A stretch of DNA of 64,000 nt from a virus (IMGVR_UViG_3300034198_027116:1-64000); one strand, 5' to 3'. Shown: positions 54,800 to 63,287, numbered from the stretch's first letter. Translations and numbers: made by a program. The notes: generated from the letters alone by a model not told the origin.

Positions 54800-55648
54800 C
54801 TAGTTGATTGTAGTCGATGCCGTGACGTTCGCGAGCAAGGACTCTGGATCTCGACGATGGTAAGAATGACACAGCGCCTTGAGCTGAACGTAGCCGTGAA
54901 AGGCGTCCTCCAGCATCATGCTCTCGGTGATGTTCATGGTAGCCTCCTGCACCTTCATGTAACCATGTCGGATACGACAGGTAGTAGGTGGCGTGTGCCC
55001 CAGGCTCGAGAGCGAGGTGATCTCGATCTCCGTGGTGCTGTTGCCCTGCAGCGTTCCGTCTCGCAGCCAGATGCTTTGCTCCGCTACGCACGTCCAGGAC
55101 TGGCCTGCGCTCTCGCGCGTGTAGACGCGGTAGGCCGAGGCAAAGGGGCTCTGCGAGGGCCAGTTGCCAGCCAACACGATCAACCGCTTGCCGCCAGGAA
55201 CGTCGTAGTTTACCGGCATCGAGAGCAGGCTCTCGTCTCCGCCGCTGGTCAGAGCGGTGATCGCAAACTGACGCGTGCCGGAGGGGAACGAGCCGCCGGA
55301 GCGCAGGGTAACCGCCACCGACGGGTAGACCAGGTTGTAGAAGTAGTGCGGAATCACGCGCTCTTCCTGCAGGCGATTGGCCAGAAAGTCCAGCACCTCG
55401 CGCGTCCTCCAGTACACGTCAGAGGTCGGCGAGTTGACCGCGTTGCCCTCGGTGATCAGGTGGATGCGCATCGTTCGCAGCACGTCGTGGTAGTTGCGGC
55501 CGCGGTCCGTGTACTGGTCGTTGATGTGCTCTAGGTAGAAGTAGGGCTTGTCCGTGCGGGCGGCGTTGCGCTGCACGTGGATGGCCGAGTCTGGGTACAT
55601 GGCGTTCAGCCACGACCGCAGGGACCTGACGTCGTCGCTCGAGCTCAT
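54800..55648 (-). CDS. Neck/tail terminator-like protein
   Basis: A 282-residue protein. The N-terminal 100 residues (RSLRSWLNAMYPDS onward, with YHDVLRTMRIHLI) resemble tail terminator proteins; an FN3-like insert spans about 105-200. It precedes the sheath cassette and overlaps the small gene upstream by four bases, the position of head-tail joining proteins. Confidence 0.58.
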   Translation of the reverse strand: MSSSDDVRSLRSWLNAMYPDSAIHVQRNAARTDKPYFYLEHINDQYTDRGRNYHDVLRTMRIHLITEGNAVNSPTSDVYWRTREVLDFLANRLQEERVIPHYFYNLVYPSVAVTLRSGGSFPSGTRQFAITALTSGGDESLLSMPVNYDVPGGKRLIVLAGNWPSQSPFASAYRVYTRESAGQSWTCVAEQSIWLRDGTLQGNSTTEIEITSLSSLGHTPPTTCRIRHGYMKVQEATMNITESMMLEDAFHGYVQLKALCHSYHRRDPESLLANVTASTTIN

Positions 55649-55971
55649 ACCTCAAACTCCATCGTTCCGCCGGCGGGGATCATGGGCATACCCTCTGCGC
55701 CGCGGTGCGCGACGGTAACCGTCATGCGATGGCCGTCTCGCTGCACCAGCACGCTAATCGACTGCACATTTCGATTGTCCACCTGCACGCGCTCCACCAT
55801 GGTCTTGCCGCGGCTGGCGGCGTGCGTGCGCAGCAGGTACTCGTCGGCGGCACGCAGCTGGTCGCGCAGGTCGCTGAGAGCGCGGTACGCGCGGTCGATG
55901 TTGATGAGCCCAACCTCGGCAAAGCTGAGATCCTGCTCCTCGGGTACCTCGTTCATCGGCTCCTCGCTCAC
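55645..55971 (-). CDS. Small structural-region protein
   Basis: A 108-residue protein. GTG 55971 is chosen because it overlaps the previous TGA; the frame is open upstream without a start signal. A helical N-terminus (about 18-50) is followed by a beta sheet. No family is recognised. Its place among neck genes suggests a head-completion role. Confidence 0.6.
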   Translation of the reverse strand: MSEEPMNEVPEEQDLSFAEVGLINIDRAYRALSDLRDQLRAADEYLLRTHAASRGKTMVERVQVDNRNVQSISVLVQRDGHRMTVTVAHRGAEGMPMIPAGGTMEFEV

Positions 55972-57314
55972 TGTGGCCTCTTCGAGAACTGGCCGGTGTT
56001 GGCCGGGTTGCCGCCGCGGTACGAGAAGCCGCCACCGAACGCGTGCACCGCGGTCTGCACCGGTCCCGTTACGCGGAGCTGGCGCACGATCATGCGCTCC
56101 GCCTCCATGACGCTGCGCTTCTGACGCCAGACGTGGTCGAGGCCGCGCTGAGCCAGCGCGCCCCATTGTAGTCCCAGCTTGGTGGCGAAGTCGTCGAGCC
56201 CCTTCTCGAGCATGTGAAAGCCCTCGGTATGACCGTTGTCCTGCTGCCTAAACATGATGAACTCGAACGTGGTCGAGCCGCTAGGCTTGCCGTCCTTGCC
56301 CAAGGTGACGTTGCCGGCGGCCTCGTTGCGCGCACCCATCATGGCGCCGAAGTAGGGGTAGTCGCCGAGCTGCGCCGCGTGCACGAACACCTCGTTGCCG
56401 TAGTAGCGCTTGGTTCCCACGACGGGCTTGAGCACTCGATCAGCGCCGTGCTCCATGAACCAGCCGTAGTACGAGAGCGTCTGCGCCATCATCACGGCGT
56501 TAGGCCCGTCTCCCACGCAGGTGACGTCGATGGACTGAAAGAGGTTGCCCTCGGCCTCTCCGGGCGCGTGCACGAGACCGCCCCTGCCCTTGACGTTGGT
56601 GATGTAGCGTCCGCCGCCGCCGGCGGACTGGCCGCGCGAGCTAGCGAGCTTGGCGATCTCGCGCTCGTAGGCCGCGCCCATGTCCTCGGCACCCTTGAGC
56701 GCCTTGTGCAGCTCCGGCAGATTGATGCCCTCTGCCGAGGCGGCCTGCTCGATGTTGCGCTTCATGGAACCGGAGGCGCGGCTGTAGGCGTCGTAGTACT
56801 TGCCCAGCTCAGCGGCGGTCATCTTGAAGTCGTTGGTCATCTGGCTAGTCTTGGGCCCACCTCGACGATTGAGGTCCTGGATCAACGCTGCGCGGGACGC
56901 GGAGGCGTCGGAGTTCTGCGCTAGGCCCACGTAAGCCCGGTTCTGGGTCGGCTTGTAGGCAGAACCGCGCGGTGGTCCGATGGGCGTGTGCACCTGGATC
57001 GAGTGCTTCAACCCGAACGCCGCCTTCTCGCTCACCATGGCCGTGGTCGGATAGTTGCTGAGTACTCCGTAGGCCTTGGCGAGCGCGGTGGCCAGCTCGC
57101 CGACGTCCCACAGGACGTTGAAGCCCATACCCGCGCCCATGTAGTGGTACTTGCCACTGCCCAGGTAGGCGCCCGTGCCGAGGTCCTGGCGACCGGTCGA
57201 GAACTGCGGCATGCCCTGAGGGCCACCCGGTGCGCCGGAGACGCCGTAGGTTCCCAGGTGGGAGGCGGATCCTCCCATCGGCTGGGAGACGCCGGGGATC
57301 TGGCTAGCTTGCAT
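55968..57314 (-). CDS. HK97 gp10-like neck or tail completion protein (extended)
   Basis: A 448-residue protein. A Gly/Pro-rich N-terminus (1-60) is followed by a helix and IQVHTPIGPPRGSAY (about 105-120), the 'P-x-G/R-S' region of gp10-type completion proteins, then a long helical insertion and a C-terminal beta domain. It is much longer than typical gp10 (about 130-150 residues). A minor capsid or virion hydrolase role is possible. Confidence 0.5.
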   Translation of the reverse strand: MQASQIPGVSQPMGGSASHLGTYGVSGAPGGPQGMPQFSTGRQDLGTGAYLGSGKYHYMGAGMGFNVLWDVGELATALAKAYGVLSNYPTTAMVSEKAAFGLKHSIQVHTPIGPPRGSAYKPTQNRAYVGLAQNSDASASRAALIQDLNRRGGPKTSQMTNDFKMTAAELGKYYDAYSRASGSMKRNIEQAASAEGINLPELHKALKGAEDMGAAYEREIAKLASSRGQSAGGGGRYITNVKGRGGLVHAPGEAEGNLFQSIDVTCVGDGPNAVMMAQTLSYYGWFMEHGADRVLKPVVGTKRYYGNEVFVHAAQLGDYPYFGAMMGARNEAAGNVTLGKDGKPSGSTTFEFIMFRQQDNGHTEGFHMLEKGLDDFATKLGLQWGALAQRGLDHVWRQKRSVMEAERMIVRQLRVTGPVQTAVHAFGGGFSYRGGNPANTGQFSKRPQ

Positions 57315-57966
57315 TGAGCACCCGCTCGACCTCTACCTCGTTGTGATGCGCGCCAAAGGCCGCGAGAATCTGCTGGCCAGAGATGGTCTGTAGCACGTAG
57401 CCGGCGTGCGCACCGACGGTGATGGCGATGTGGTCAGACGGAAGTACCTCGACCTCTGGCGGCAGGTAGCAGACGCCGTGCTCCAGACTGGTGGTCGTCA
57501 TGTTGGTGCGGTACAGAGCGTCGCGGCGACCGCCCACGGGGTCGTACCGGCACGGCACGCTGGACTCGAGGATGCTAAGCCCCTGGATCGGCGTGCCCTC
57601 GTCGCTGCCGATCTGGAGGTATCGCATGATGGAGCAGCGCTCGCTGAGAAAGCGGTTCATCGTGCCGAAGCGGTTGGGATAGACCCCGGTCGGACCGGTA
57701 GTCGGCTGGTCGGCCGGTAACGAGCCGCTTACCACCAGCTCCTCTACCGCGATCAGGTTCGCGTTGCTTCCGCGATCCCAGATGATTGAGTAGGTACCGT
57801 TGGTCGTGGGTGCCGTACCAGCCCAGTGATACAGACCGCTATCGGCGGGGTTCTCCACGATGCCGATCGTCGTCGGATGGAGAAAGACGGCTCCGTTAGG
57901 CGTGTCGACGATCGAGATGCGGATCGTCCCGGCCAGGCCGGAGCTACCCGGCATCGCGGTGAGCAA
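57304..57966 (-). CDS. Probable head-closure/connector protein with Ig-like N-terminus
   Basis: A 220-residue protein starting at TTG 57966 seven bases after GAGG; ATG 57954 is an alternative. Residues 10-85 look like an Ig/BppU-type beta domain. The second half (CRYDPVGGRRDALYR, VEVLPSDHIAI) resembles head-closure proteins of the SPP1 gp16 type. It overlaps the next gene by 11 bases. Confidence 0.5.
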   Translation of the reverse strand: MLTAMPGSSGLAGTIRISIVDTPNGAVFLHPTTIGIVENPADSGLYHWAGTAPTTNGTYSIIWDRGSNANLIAVEELVVSGSLPADQPTTGPTGVYPNRFGTMNRFLSERCSIMRYLQIGSDEGTPIQGLSILESSVPCRYDPVGGRRDALYRTNMTTTSLEHGVCYLPPEVEVLPSDHIAITVGAHAGYVLQTISGQQILAAFGAHHNEVEVERVLNAS

Positions 57967-57967
57967 G

Positions 57968-57983
57968 CTAGCCTCGAGGCTAG
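57968..57983. repeat. 16-bp perfect palindrome CTAGCCTCGAGGCTAG
   Basis: This self-complementary 16-mer lies two bases upstream of the TTG start at 57966 and contains its GAGG ribosome binding site. As RNA it would pair out the site; as DNA it could bind a protein. The 57984-58125 stretch upstream shows no gene. Confidence 0.6.
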
Positions 57984-58125
57984 AGCGGGGTGCGACGTAG
58001 ATCGTCAGCGCTCTGGCCTATCATGGTGGCAGGCTGCGCCTACGAATGCTGTCAATGCGATGCCTCGGTGCTCGACCTAGACGATGGACTCACCCTCGGC
58101 GCTCGGCCTCAACAGGTGAGACCTC

Positions 58126-58134
58126 ATCATAGCA
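58126..58134 (-). promoter_or_regulatory. Extended -10 (TGC-TATGAT) of the neck/tail operon
   Basis: Read leftward, TGC-TATGAT (58134-58126). A -35 17 bases upstream would lie at 58149-58154, the centre of the palindrome at 58139. The leader of about 160 bases runs to TTG 57966. The same nine bases occur at 61979-61987. Confidence 0.6.
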
Positions 58135-58138
58135 AACT

Positions 58139-58165
58139 TGAAACGTGCCAGCGTGTCGCGTTTCA
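58139..58165. promoter_or_regulatory. 27-bp palindrome, copy 4, over a structural promoter
   Basis: TGAAACGTGCCA (58139-58150), GCG, TGTCGCGTTTCA (58154-58165); 10 of 12 pairs match. On the minus strand it starts with the stop codon of the collar gene and ends five bases before the extended -10 at 58134. Confidence 0.78.
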
Positions 58166-58870
58166 GGCCTTGATCAGGTGCCAGATACGAGCGTGATCGG
58201 GCTGAGTGCTGCCCGAGGAGATCGTCTGGGAGCTGTCTTGCGACACAGAGACTCCGTGGCCGTGTGAGCCCTCGGCGCCCACGGATGGAGCGTTTTGGGT
58301 ATGCGTGTGATCGCCATGTGCCTGAGCGTTGCCAATGAGAGCGTGGTAGTGGGCGTCGGCGGCGTCGTAGAAGCTAGTTCCTCCGTACGTGATGCCGGTA
58401 GCGCTCGGCCCACCGAGATTGGTGTTGGTGGCGTAGTGAGAACCCATGGCGGCCGCTCCATCACCGGAAGGATTCTTAGCGTTGGTGTTCACGGAGCCTG
58501 TGTTCATGTCGTGAGTATGGTTCGCAGCTGTGTTGTTGTTCTGGGTGGTGCCCGGGAGACCCGCCGCTACAGTGATGCTCGACGTGAACCGATGCGACGT
58601 AGAGTGGGTCCAGGCGCCGGGCGTGGCGGACGTCAGGTGGTTGTTGCCCGAGGCGTAGGCCGCCTGCGCCGTCCCAGGTAGCGCGAAGGTGGTGGAGCCG
58701 TCACCTACGCCGTAGGTCGTGCCAACGGCGGCAAAGAGCGCGGCGTAGGTCGTGCGGCTTCGAGGAAGCCCGTCGCACAGCAGCCAGCCCGCGGGGATCA
58801 TGGAGCTCGATAGGCCCAACCAGGGCACGATCGTGCCGACCGGAACGTATGGCTGGTTGGAGTCGCTCAT
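58163..58870 (-). CDS. Tail collar-domain fibre protein 1
   Basis: A 235-residue protein. GWLLCDGLPRSRTTYAALFAAVGTTYG (about 28-54) is the phage collar domain. A Gly/Ser/Asn/His-rich shaft follows, with repeated HxHxH patterns that in other short-tail-fibre tips coordinate Fe. It overlaps the next collar paralog by four bases. Confidence 0.8.
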   Translation of the reverse strand: MSDSNQPYVPVGTIVPWLGLSSSMIPAGWLLCDGLPRSRTTYAALFAAVGTTYGVGDGSTTFALPGTAQAAYASGNNHLTSATPGAWTHSTSHRFTSSITVAAGLPGTTQNNNTAANHTHDMNTGSVNTNAKNPSGDGAAAMGSHYATNTNLGGPSATGITYGGTSFYDAADAHYHALIGNAQAHGDHTHTQNAPSVGAEGSHGHGVSVSQDSSQTISSGSTQPDHARIWHLIKA

Positions 58871-59547
58871 GCGTATCGAATGTAGTAGCGCACCAGGTGA
58901 TACGGCGGATCGTTAGATCCGCTCACGCTGTGGTTTGACTGGGTTACCGTGAGCTTGTGGCTGTGGGCCCCGGAGGTATTTACCGTTCCCAAGTTGGCGT
59001 CGTGGGTATGGTTCCACCCCGTGTTGTCGGTGTTCCCGGCGTTCCAGCCGTGGGTGTGCTGAGCGGCGTTGTTGTAGGCCGTGGTGGTATAGGAAGATCG
59101 AGCGTCGTTCTGCAGCGAGCTGGAGTTCCCGGAGGTGCCCGCGTTATAGCTGTGCCCGTGGTCTCCGCTAGCGTACAGGGTCTGGGCTGGCACGTTGTGG
59201 GAATGGCCGCCGCCGCCGAGCGCGGTGCTCGAGACCGCGTTGGTGACGTTGTGGGAGTGCGTCATCGCGCCTCCCTGTGCGGCAAGGTTGCCGTTGGAAA
59301 CCGCTCCCCTCAGCATCCTTGGGCTGTTGTCGCTGGAGTTGAGTAGCGGAAGCTTGAAGTATCCCGCCGTGGCGCTGCCGTACGTCGTCGTGATGACGTT
59401 GTACAGCTGCTGGTAGGTCGCGATCAGCTGCTCAGAACCGTCACAGGGCAGATAGCCGGGCATGGCGGTGACCTTGCCGGCCATGATGACGGCTCCTATG
59501 GGCAAGCCTAGCTGCGGACTGAGGGGTTGAGCTAGCCTGAGCGTCAC
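58867..59547 (-). CDS. Tail collar-domain fibre protein 2
   Basis: A 226-residue paralog: YLPCDGSEQLIATYQQLYNVITTTYG (about 32-57), then FKLPLL and an HSHNV..HSHNV..HGHS..HTHGW..HTHDA shaft. It ends with DPPYHLVRYYIRYA, the usual collar-protein end. It overlaps its neighbours by four bases on both sides. Confidence 0.8.
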   Translation of the reverse strand: MTLRLAQPLSPQLGLPIGAVIMAGKVTAMPGYLPCDGSEQLIATYQQLYNVITTTYGSATAGYFKLPLLNSSDNSPRMLRGAVSNGNLAAQGGAMTHSHNVTNAVSSTALGGGGHSHNVPAQTLYASGDHGHSYNAGTSGNSSSLQNDARSSYTTTAYNNAAQHTHGWNAGNTDNTGWNHTHDANLGTVNTSGAHSHKLTVTQSNHSVSGSNDPPYHLVRYYIRYA

Positions 59548-60236
59548 GGGGTGCCACCAGCGTATACGACGTAGTGGAGCTGCAGGTTGCGCGGCAGGTG
59601 GTCCTGCGCCGCGGTGTTGACGGTGACGCCCTGCGTAACGGTGCCAGAGGTATGAAGGTGAAGGTCGGAGCTCGTGTTGTTGTCGCCCGGGGTCGTAGAG
59701 GCGATCGTGTGCCCGTGGCTCACCGAGCTGCTGCTCAGAGCGATGGAGTGCGAGTGGGTCTCGAACGAGCGAACCGTGCTGCCTCCCGATGCGCGCTTGA
59801 CGTTGGTGGCCGTGTCGTTGTTACCGCTGCCACCTACCCCGTGGCTGTGGTCGCCGGCGGCCGCGAGGTTACCTGGGGTGTGCGAGTGAGCGTGGCTGCT
59901 ACCGCCGCTGGTAGCGGTGAAGGCGGCGAAGTTGGAGTTGAACGTGTGCGTGTGCGTCGCGGCACCGGCGTACGTTCCTACGTCGCTGTCCTTGAGGGGA
60001 TTGAGTACGATGCGGCCGCTGAGGTCAGGCAGCTTGCCCTTGCCCGTCGCTCCTGTTCCAAACGTCGTGGAGATCAGCGCCGCTAGTCGTGGGTACGCCG
60101 CGGGGTCCACCTCCTGCCCGTTGCATAGCAGAAAGTTCTTGGGCGGCGTAGCGCTGTGCCAGGAGATCAACGCCCCTACGGGCAGCACGTCGTCCTTAGA
60201 CGTCACGCTGCTGCCGTAGGGGGTGGTGACCGACAC
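59544..60236 (-). CDS. Tail collar-domain fibre protein 3
   Basis: A 230-residue paralog. The collar motif has FLLCNGQEVDPAAYPRLAALI (about 35-55), with Asn in place of Asp in CDG, then LPDLSGR and a His-rich shaft ending NLQLHYVVYAGG. GTG 60236 shares a base with the previous stop TAG. Confidence 0.8.
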   Translation of the reverse strand: MSVTTPYGSSVTSKDDVLPVGALISWHSATPPKNFLLCNGQEVDPAAYPRLAALISTTFGTGATGKGKLPDLSGRIVLNPLKDSDVGTYAGAATHTHTFNSNFAAFTATSGGSSHAHSHTPGNLAAAGDHSHGVGGSGNNDTATNVKRASGGSTVRSFETHSHSIALSSSSVSHGHTIASTTPGDNNTSSDLHLHTSGTVTQGVTVNTAAQDHLPRNLQLHYVVYAGGTP

Positions 60237-61465
60237 TAGCCGATGACGATGACGCGGTAGGCGTTAGCGGTCGGCGCGCTGGCGAAGTTGAGCGTGACCG
60301 AGTTAGCCGTGGTGTACTCGACATCGACCTGAACCTGAGCGTAGGAGCCACCGTTCTCGCGCACCTGCACGATGCAGTCTCGCGTGTCCATGTCGTGCGT
60401 GATCACGAAAGACGTGTCGCTGCTATTACCGACGTTCGCCGCATAGGTCGTCGTGAAGCCAAGGTTCGTCTTCGCGCCCGCCGCGTCCGTGGCGCCGGTG
60501 CCACCGTAGTCGACCGCGATCGTATCGGCCTCCCAGGTGCCCGTCGCAACCGTGCCGAGGGTGTCGATCGAGGCCTGGCCGGCGTAGTTCTCGTCGATGT
60601 CGACCGAGTCGGAGTTGACGACGATACGGTCGGTGGTGCCGCCCACGTCGAGGCGGTTGCCGTCCTTGGTGAGGCCGTCGCCTGCCGTGATCTCGCCCGC
60701 ACCAGAGAACTGCACCCACGTGATGTCATCGTCACCGATCGTGACGGGGTTCGGGGTGGAGAGCACGTAGCCGTTGCTCGCGTTGAGATCGCCCTCCTCG
60801 ACGAACACAAACGCGCCGGCATTGAGCTTGCCCTGCACCGCGTCGTCGGCACGCGTCCACGCGCCGCCGGCGACGACGACGTAGATGCCATTCTCGGTGG
60901 CATCGTCCTGGTCCTTGACGAGCACGCGGTCGCCGGCGATTAGGGTGACGCTCGTATCGAGCGTCTGCAGGTTGGCAAGCACGATGTCCGCGGTAGTCGC
61001 GGCGCGCGCGGACTGCTTAACGTCAAGGCCGATTGAGACGGCGTCGACGTACGCCTTGGTGGCGGCGTCTTGCGGATCATCTGGATCGGCGAGACCGGTG
61101 ATCTTGTAGTCGTTCCAATCGACGTCCGCCTCGGGGGCCGCCATCTGATCAAGGCGGCTCGTGTGAACCTGGTCGTCGAAGTCCGAGATCGTCGAGGCGG
61201 TCTGCGTACCGGTGTGATTGGCGCGATCAAGCGGATCCGTCTCAAGCTTCGAGAGCTCGATGGCGGCGCTCGAGGAGATGTCGGCGTTGGTGAACAGCGC
61301 CGAGGCGTAGCGCCAGTCGGTGCCGTCGTAGATCTTGAGGCGGCCGTCAGAGCTGTTGAAGTAGATCTGCCCGGCAACGGGGCTCTCTGGGTCGGTACCC
61401 AGAACGTGGATCTTGGCCTTCTGCAGTTCGTTCTGCTGAAGATCGATGTTGTTGAGAAACTTCAT
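60236..61465 (-). CDS. Long tail-fibre protein
   Basis: A 409-residue protein with ATG 61465 behind TAGGAG. The N-terminus (IYFNSSDGRLKIYDGTDWRYA) is an attachment-type repeat common in actinophage and cyanophage fibres. The middle contains DPQDAATKAYVDA, a widespread fibre signature, and the C-terminus (DTSFVITHDMDTRDCIVQV) is another common fibre tip. Host adsorption is the likely role. Confidence 0.75.
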   Translation of the reverse strand: MKFLNNIDLQQNELQKAKIHVLGTDPESPVAGQIYFNSSDGRLKIYDGTDWRYASALFTNADISSSAAIELSKLETDPLDRANHTGTQTASTISDFDDQVHTSRLDQMAAPEADVDWNDYKITGLADPDDPQDAATKAYVDAVSIGLDVKQSARAATTADIVLANLQTLDTSVTLIAGDRVLVKDQDDATENGIYVVVAGGAWTRADDAVQGKLNAGAFVFVEEGDLNASNGYVLSTPNPVTIGDDDITWVQFSGAGEITAGDGLTKDGNRLDVGGTTDRIVVNSDSVDIDENYAGQASIDTLGTVATGTWEADTIAVDYGGTGATDAAGAKTNLGFTTTYAANVGNSSDTSFVITHDMDTRDCIVQVRENGGSYAQVQVDVEYTTANSVTLNFASAPTANAYRVIVIG

Positions 61466-61474
61466 GCGCCGCTC

Positions 61475-61924
61475 CTAGCAGACGTAGGCTTTGCCCCCAA
61501 AGGGGGCTGTAAAGATGATGTTCAGGGTGTTCGAGTCGATGTACACGACGTTGCCATAGACTACCGAATCTCCGCTGTCTACTACACTCACGCCGCCCGG
61601 ATGAACGCCTAGGTTGTGCTCTACGACCCACGCGTCAGACGCCGTGCTCTGCACGTGGGTGTAGCGGACGGGCTTGCCCGTCCACAGCGACGTAGCCTCG
61701 TCGTAGACGATGGCGTTGCCGTCTTGATCGGCGGATAGATCAAAGTTATGCGAAAAGCCGCTGTCGTTGAGCGGGATGCCCTCGCCCCATCCTGCCTGGC
61801 TCTTGGGTCCGTACAGCACGATGTCGGTGCTATCGAGCCAGTAGTCTCCGATCGTTCCCACGCCAGGATCTGGCGCTCCGGTTCCCTTGATGATCCGGGA
61901 TCCTTGTGGTTCGATGGCGGTCAA
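61475..61924 (-). CDS. Small fibre-associated protein
   Basis: A 149-residue protein starting at TTG 61924 behind GAAGGA. GTGAPDPGVGTIGDYWLDS (about 14-32) and a C-terminal VEHNLGVHPGGVSVVDS region resemble the N- and C-terminal modules of the next, longer fibre. It may be a fibre tip, linker or accessory fibre. Confidence 0.65.
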   Translation of the reverse strand: MTAIEPQGSRIIKGTGAPDPGVGTIGDYWLDSTDIVLYGPKSQAGWGEGIPLNDSGFSHNFDLSADQDGNAIVYDEATSLWTGKPVRYTHVQSTASDAWVVEHNLGVHPGGVSVVDSGDSVVYGNVVYIDSNTLNIIFTAPFGGKAYVC

Positions 61925-61978
61925 GAGCGCCTATCCTTCAGAACTAGCACAGAATACCTCGAATCGCCAACAAGGAGC

Positions 61979-61987
61979 ATCATAGCA
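61979..61987 (-). promoter_or_regulatory. Extended -10 (TGC-TATGAT) of the fibre operon
   Basis: Read leftward, TGC-TATGAT (61987-61979), identical over nine bases to that at 58126. The leader of about 50 bases ends at TTG 61924. No 27-bp palindrome lies at this one. Confidence 0.55.
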
Positions 61988-62010
61988 GCGCTCCGTGGCT
62001 ACAGCGAACG

Positions 62011-62820
62011 CTAGAGAGGAAGAGTTCCCCAACGAGACGGATCGCTGAGACGCTCAGTGATGGGCTGCCACCACTCGGGATACTCGACCCACAGACCCGG
62101 AGCCATGACGCTCTGAACGTGCTCGCGGAAGTACTTGATGATGGCGTCGATGCTGGTGACGCCATAGAGATCTACCTCGGTATCGATCTTCTTGAGCTCG
62201 TAGTCATAGGAGCCGATCGACTCCTTCTGGAAGGGGCCGTAGACCACCGATGGCTGCTGAACGATGAGCAGAGCTGCCAGCTGAGCGGTCAGGTCACGCA
62301 GCATGTTGGTCTGTAGCGGTGTGAGATCTGCGCCAACCAATAGGAAGATGTGACACTGGATGTAGGCCAAGCGGCGGGCGCGGTTGATGGCGGTCATCAT
62401 CACGTCACCGTCGATCTGGCTGCCGGCGTTCCCCATCGCCAGAGCTACCTCGTAGGAGGTGGGCACCGGCATCACGGCGTCTAGCGTGGCGTCGCGCTCG
62501 TCGAAGTCGTTAGGCAGGACCTCGACGTGCATCTGAGGGGGCGTCTCGAGCGACTGGCGAATCGTCGGAGAACCCACGGGAGAGAGCTGAATGATGGCGT
62601 GGTAGGCACCCGGCACCGTGAGATCTCCCTCCTCCCACTCGTAGGCGCACACCCCGTTGCTAGCGTCTACCTTAGCAGCAAGGCGTTCTGCGATCTCCGT
62701 CTGGTCCGCGCGCTGCCAACGCACGTATACGTTGATGTTCGTGACGTCGATGATCATGCCTGAGTCTCGAATCAAGATCTGCAGGTTGGGGCGAACGTCT
62801 CCTACGCGGTAGTAGTTCAT
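62011..62820 (-). CDS. Virion protein with BppU-like N-terminus
   Basis: A 269-residue protein; ATG 62820 overlaps the previous stop. Residues 5-100 (VRPNLQILIRDSGMIIDVTN, YEWEEGDLTVPGAYHAII) resemble the N-terminal domain of baseplate upper proteins. The rest is helical (ARRLAYIQCHIFLLVGADLTPLQ) and connector-like. Its exact place in the virion is uncertain. Confidence 0.55.
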   Translation of the reverse strand: MNYYRVGDVRPNLQILIRDSGMIIDVTNINVYVRWQRADQTEIAERLAAKVDASNGVCAYEWEEGDLTVPGAYHAIIQLSPVGSPTIRQSLETPPQMHVEVLPNDFDERDATLDAVMPVPTSYEVALAMGNAGSQIDGDVMMTAINRARRLAYIQCHIFLLVGADLTPLQTNMLRDLTAQLAALLIVQQPSVVYGPFQKESIGSYDYELKKIDTEVDLYGVTSIDAIIKYFREHVQSVMAPGLWVEYPEWWQPITERLSDPSRWGTLPL

Positions 62821-63257
62821 GCCAGCGTCACCGAGGCGGTCAGCGTCCACGTACCGCTGCTCTTGGTACCGAGGTTCTGCACGCGTCGCGAGAGCATCTT
62901 GGCGCCGCTAGCGCCCCAGAAGATCGCGTATTCGCGCCAGGTAAAGTTGGCCTCGCCGGTGGTAAACTGGGAACGAAGCGTGACCGTCTGAGATGCCCTG
63001 GACGGATAACCGGCCACCATGCCCTTGCGCAGCTTGCTGCTCGATGCCTGCAGGTCCGTCTGCGACGGCACAAAGGCCGTGGAGGAGTCTCCGACCCCGA
63101 TGTAGGCGTTGGTCGCGCTAACTGCCGTTCCACCCAGGCCAAAGGCGACGTCCAGCATGTTGTTGAGACCCGCGGTCGTAATCTCGTTGTGCCCGAGCTG
63201 CTCGACAACGCCGTCGCGCTCGAGTTCCCAGGTAATCACGAGAGCGCGCTCTTCCAC
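62817..63257 (-). CDS. Structural protein, unknown
   Basis: A 146-residue beta-rich protein. NAYIGVGDSSTAFVPSQTDL (about 52-71) and EYAIFWGASGAKMLSRRV near the end follow a widespread phage tail-region family whose role is unclear. GTG 63257 lies six bases after TATACT, so it may be leaderless. Confidence 0.62.
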   Translation of the reverse strand: MEERALVITWELERDGVVEQLGHNEITTAGLNNMLDVAFGLGGTAVSATNAYIGVGDSSTAFVPSQTDLQASSSKLRKGMVAGYPSRASQTVTLRSQFTTGEANFTWREYAIFWGASGAKMLSRRVQNLGTKSSGTWTLTASVTLA

Positions 63258-63263
63258 AGCGCA

Positions 63264-63269
63264 AGTATA
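63264..63269 (-). promoter_or_regulatory. -10 (TATACT) of a leaderless structural mRNA
   Basis: TATACT read leftward (63269-63264), six bases, GTG 63257. No ribosome binding site fits between them. Confidence 0.6.
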
Positions 63270-63287
63270 CCGCAGATGGAGGCTAGC

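Noticed and set aside
58050-58055. Perfect leftward TTGACA as a -35
   Set aside because: No -10 hexamer lies 16-19 bases downstream on the minus strand.
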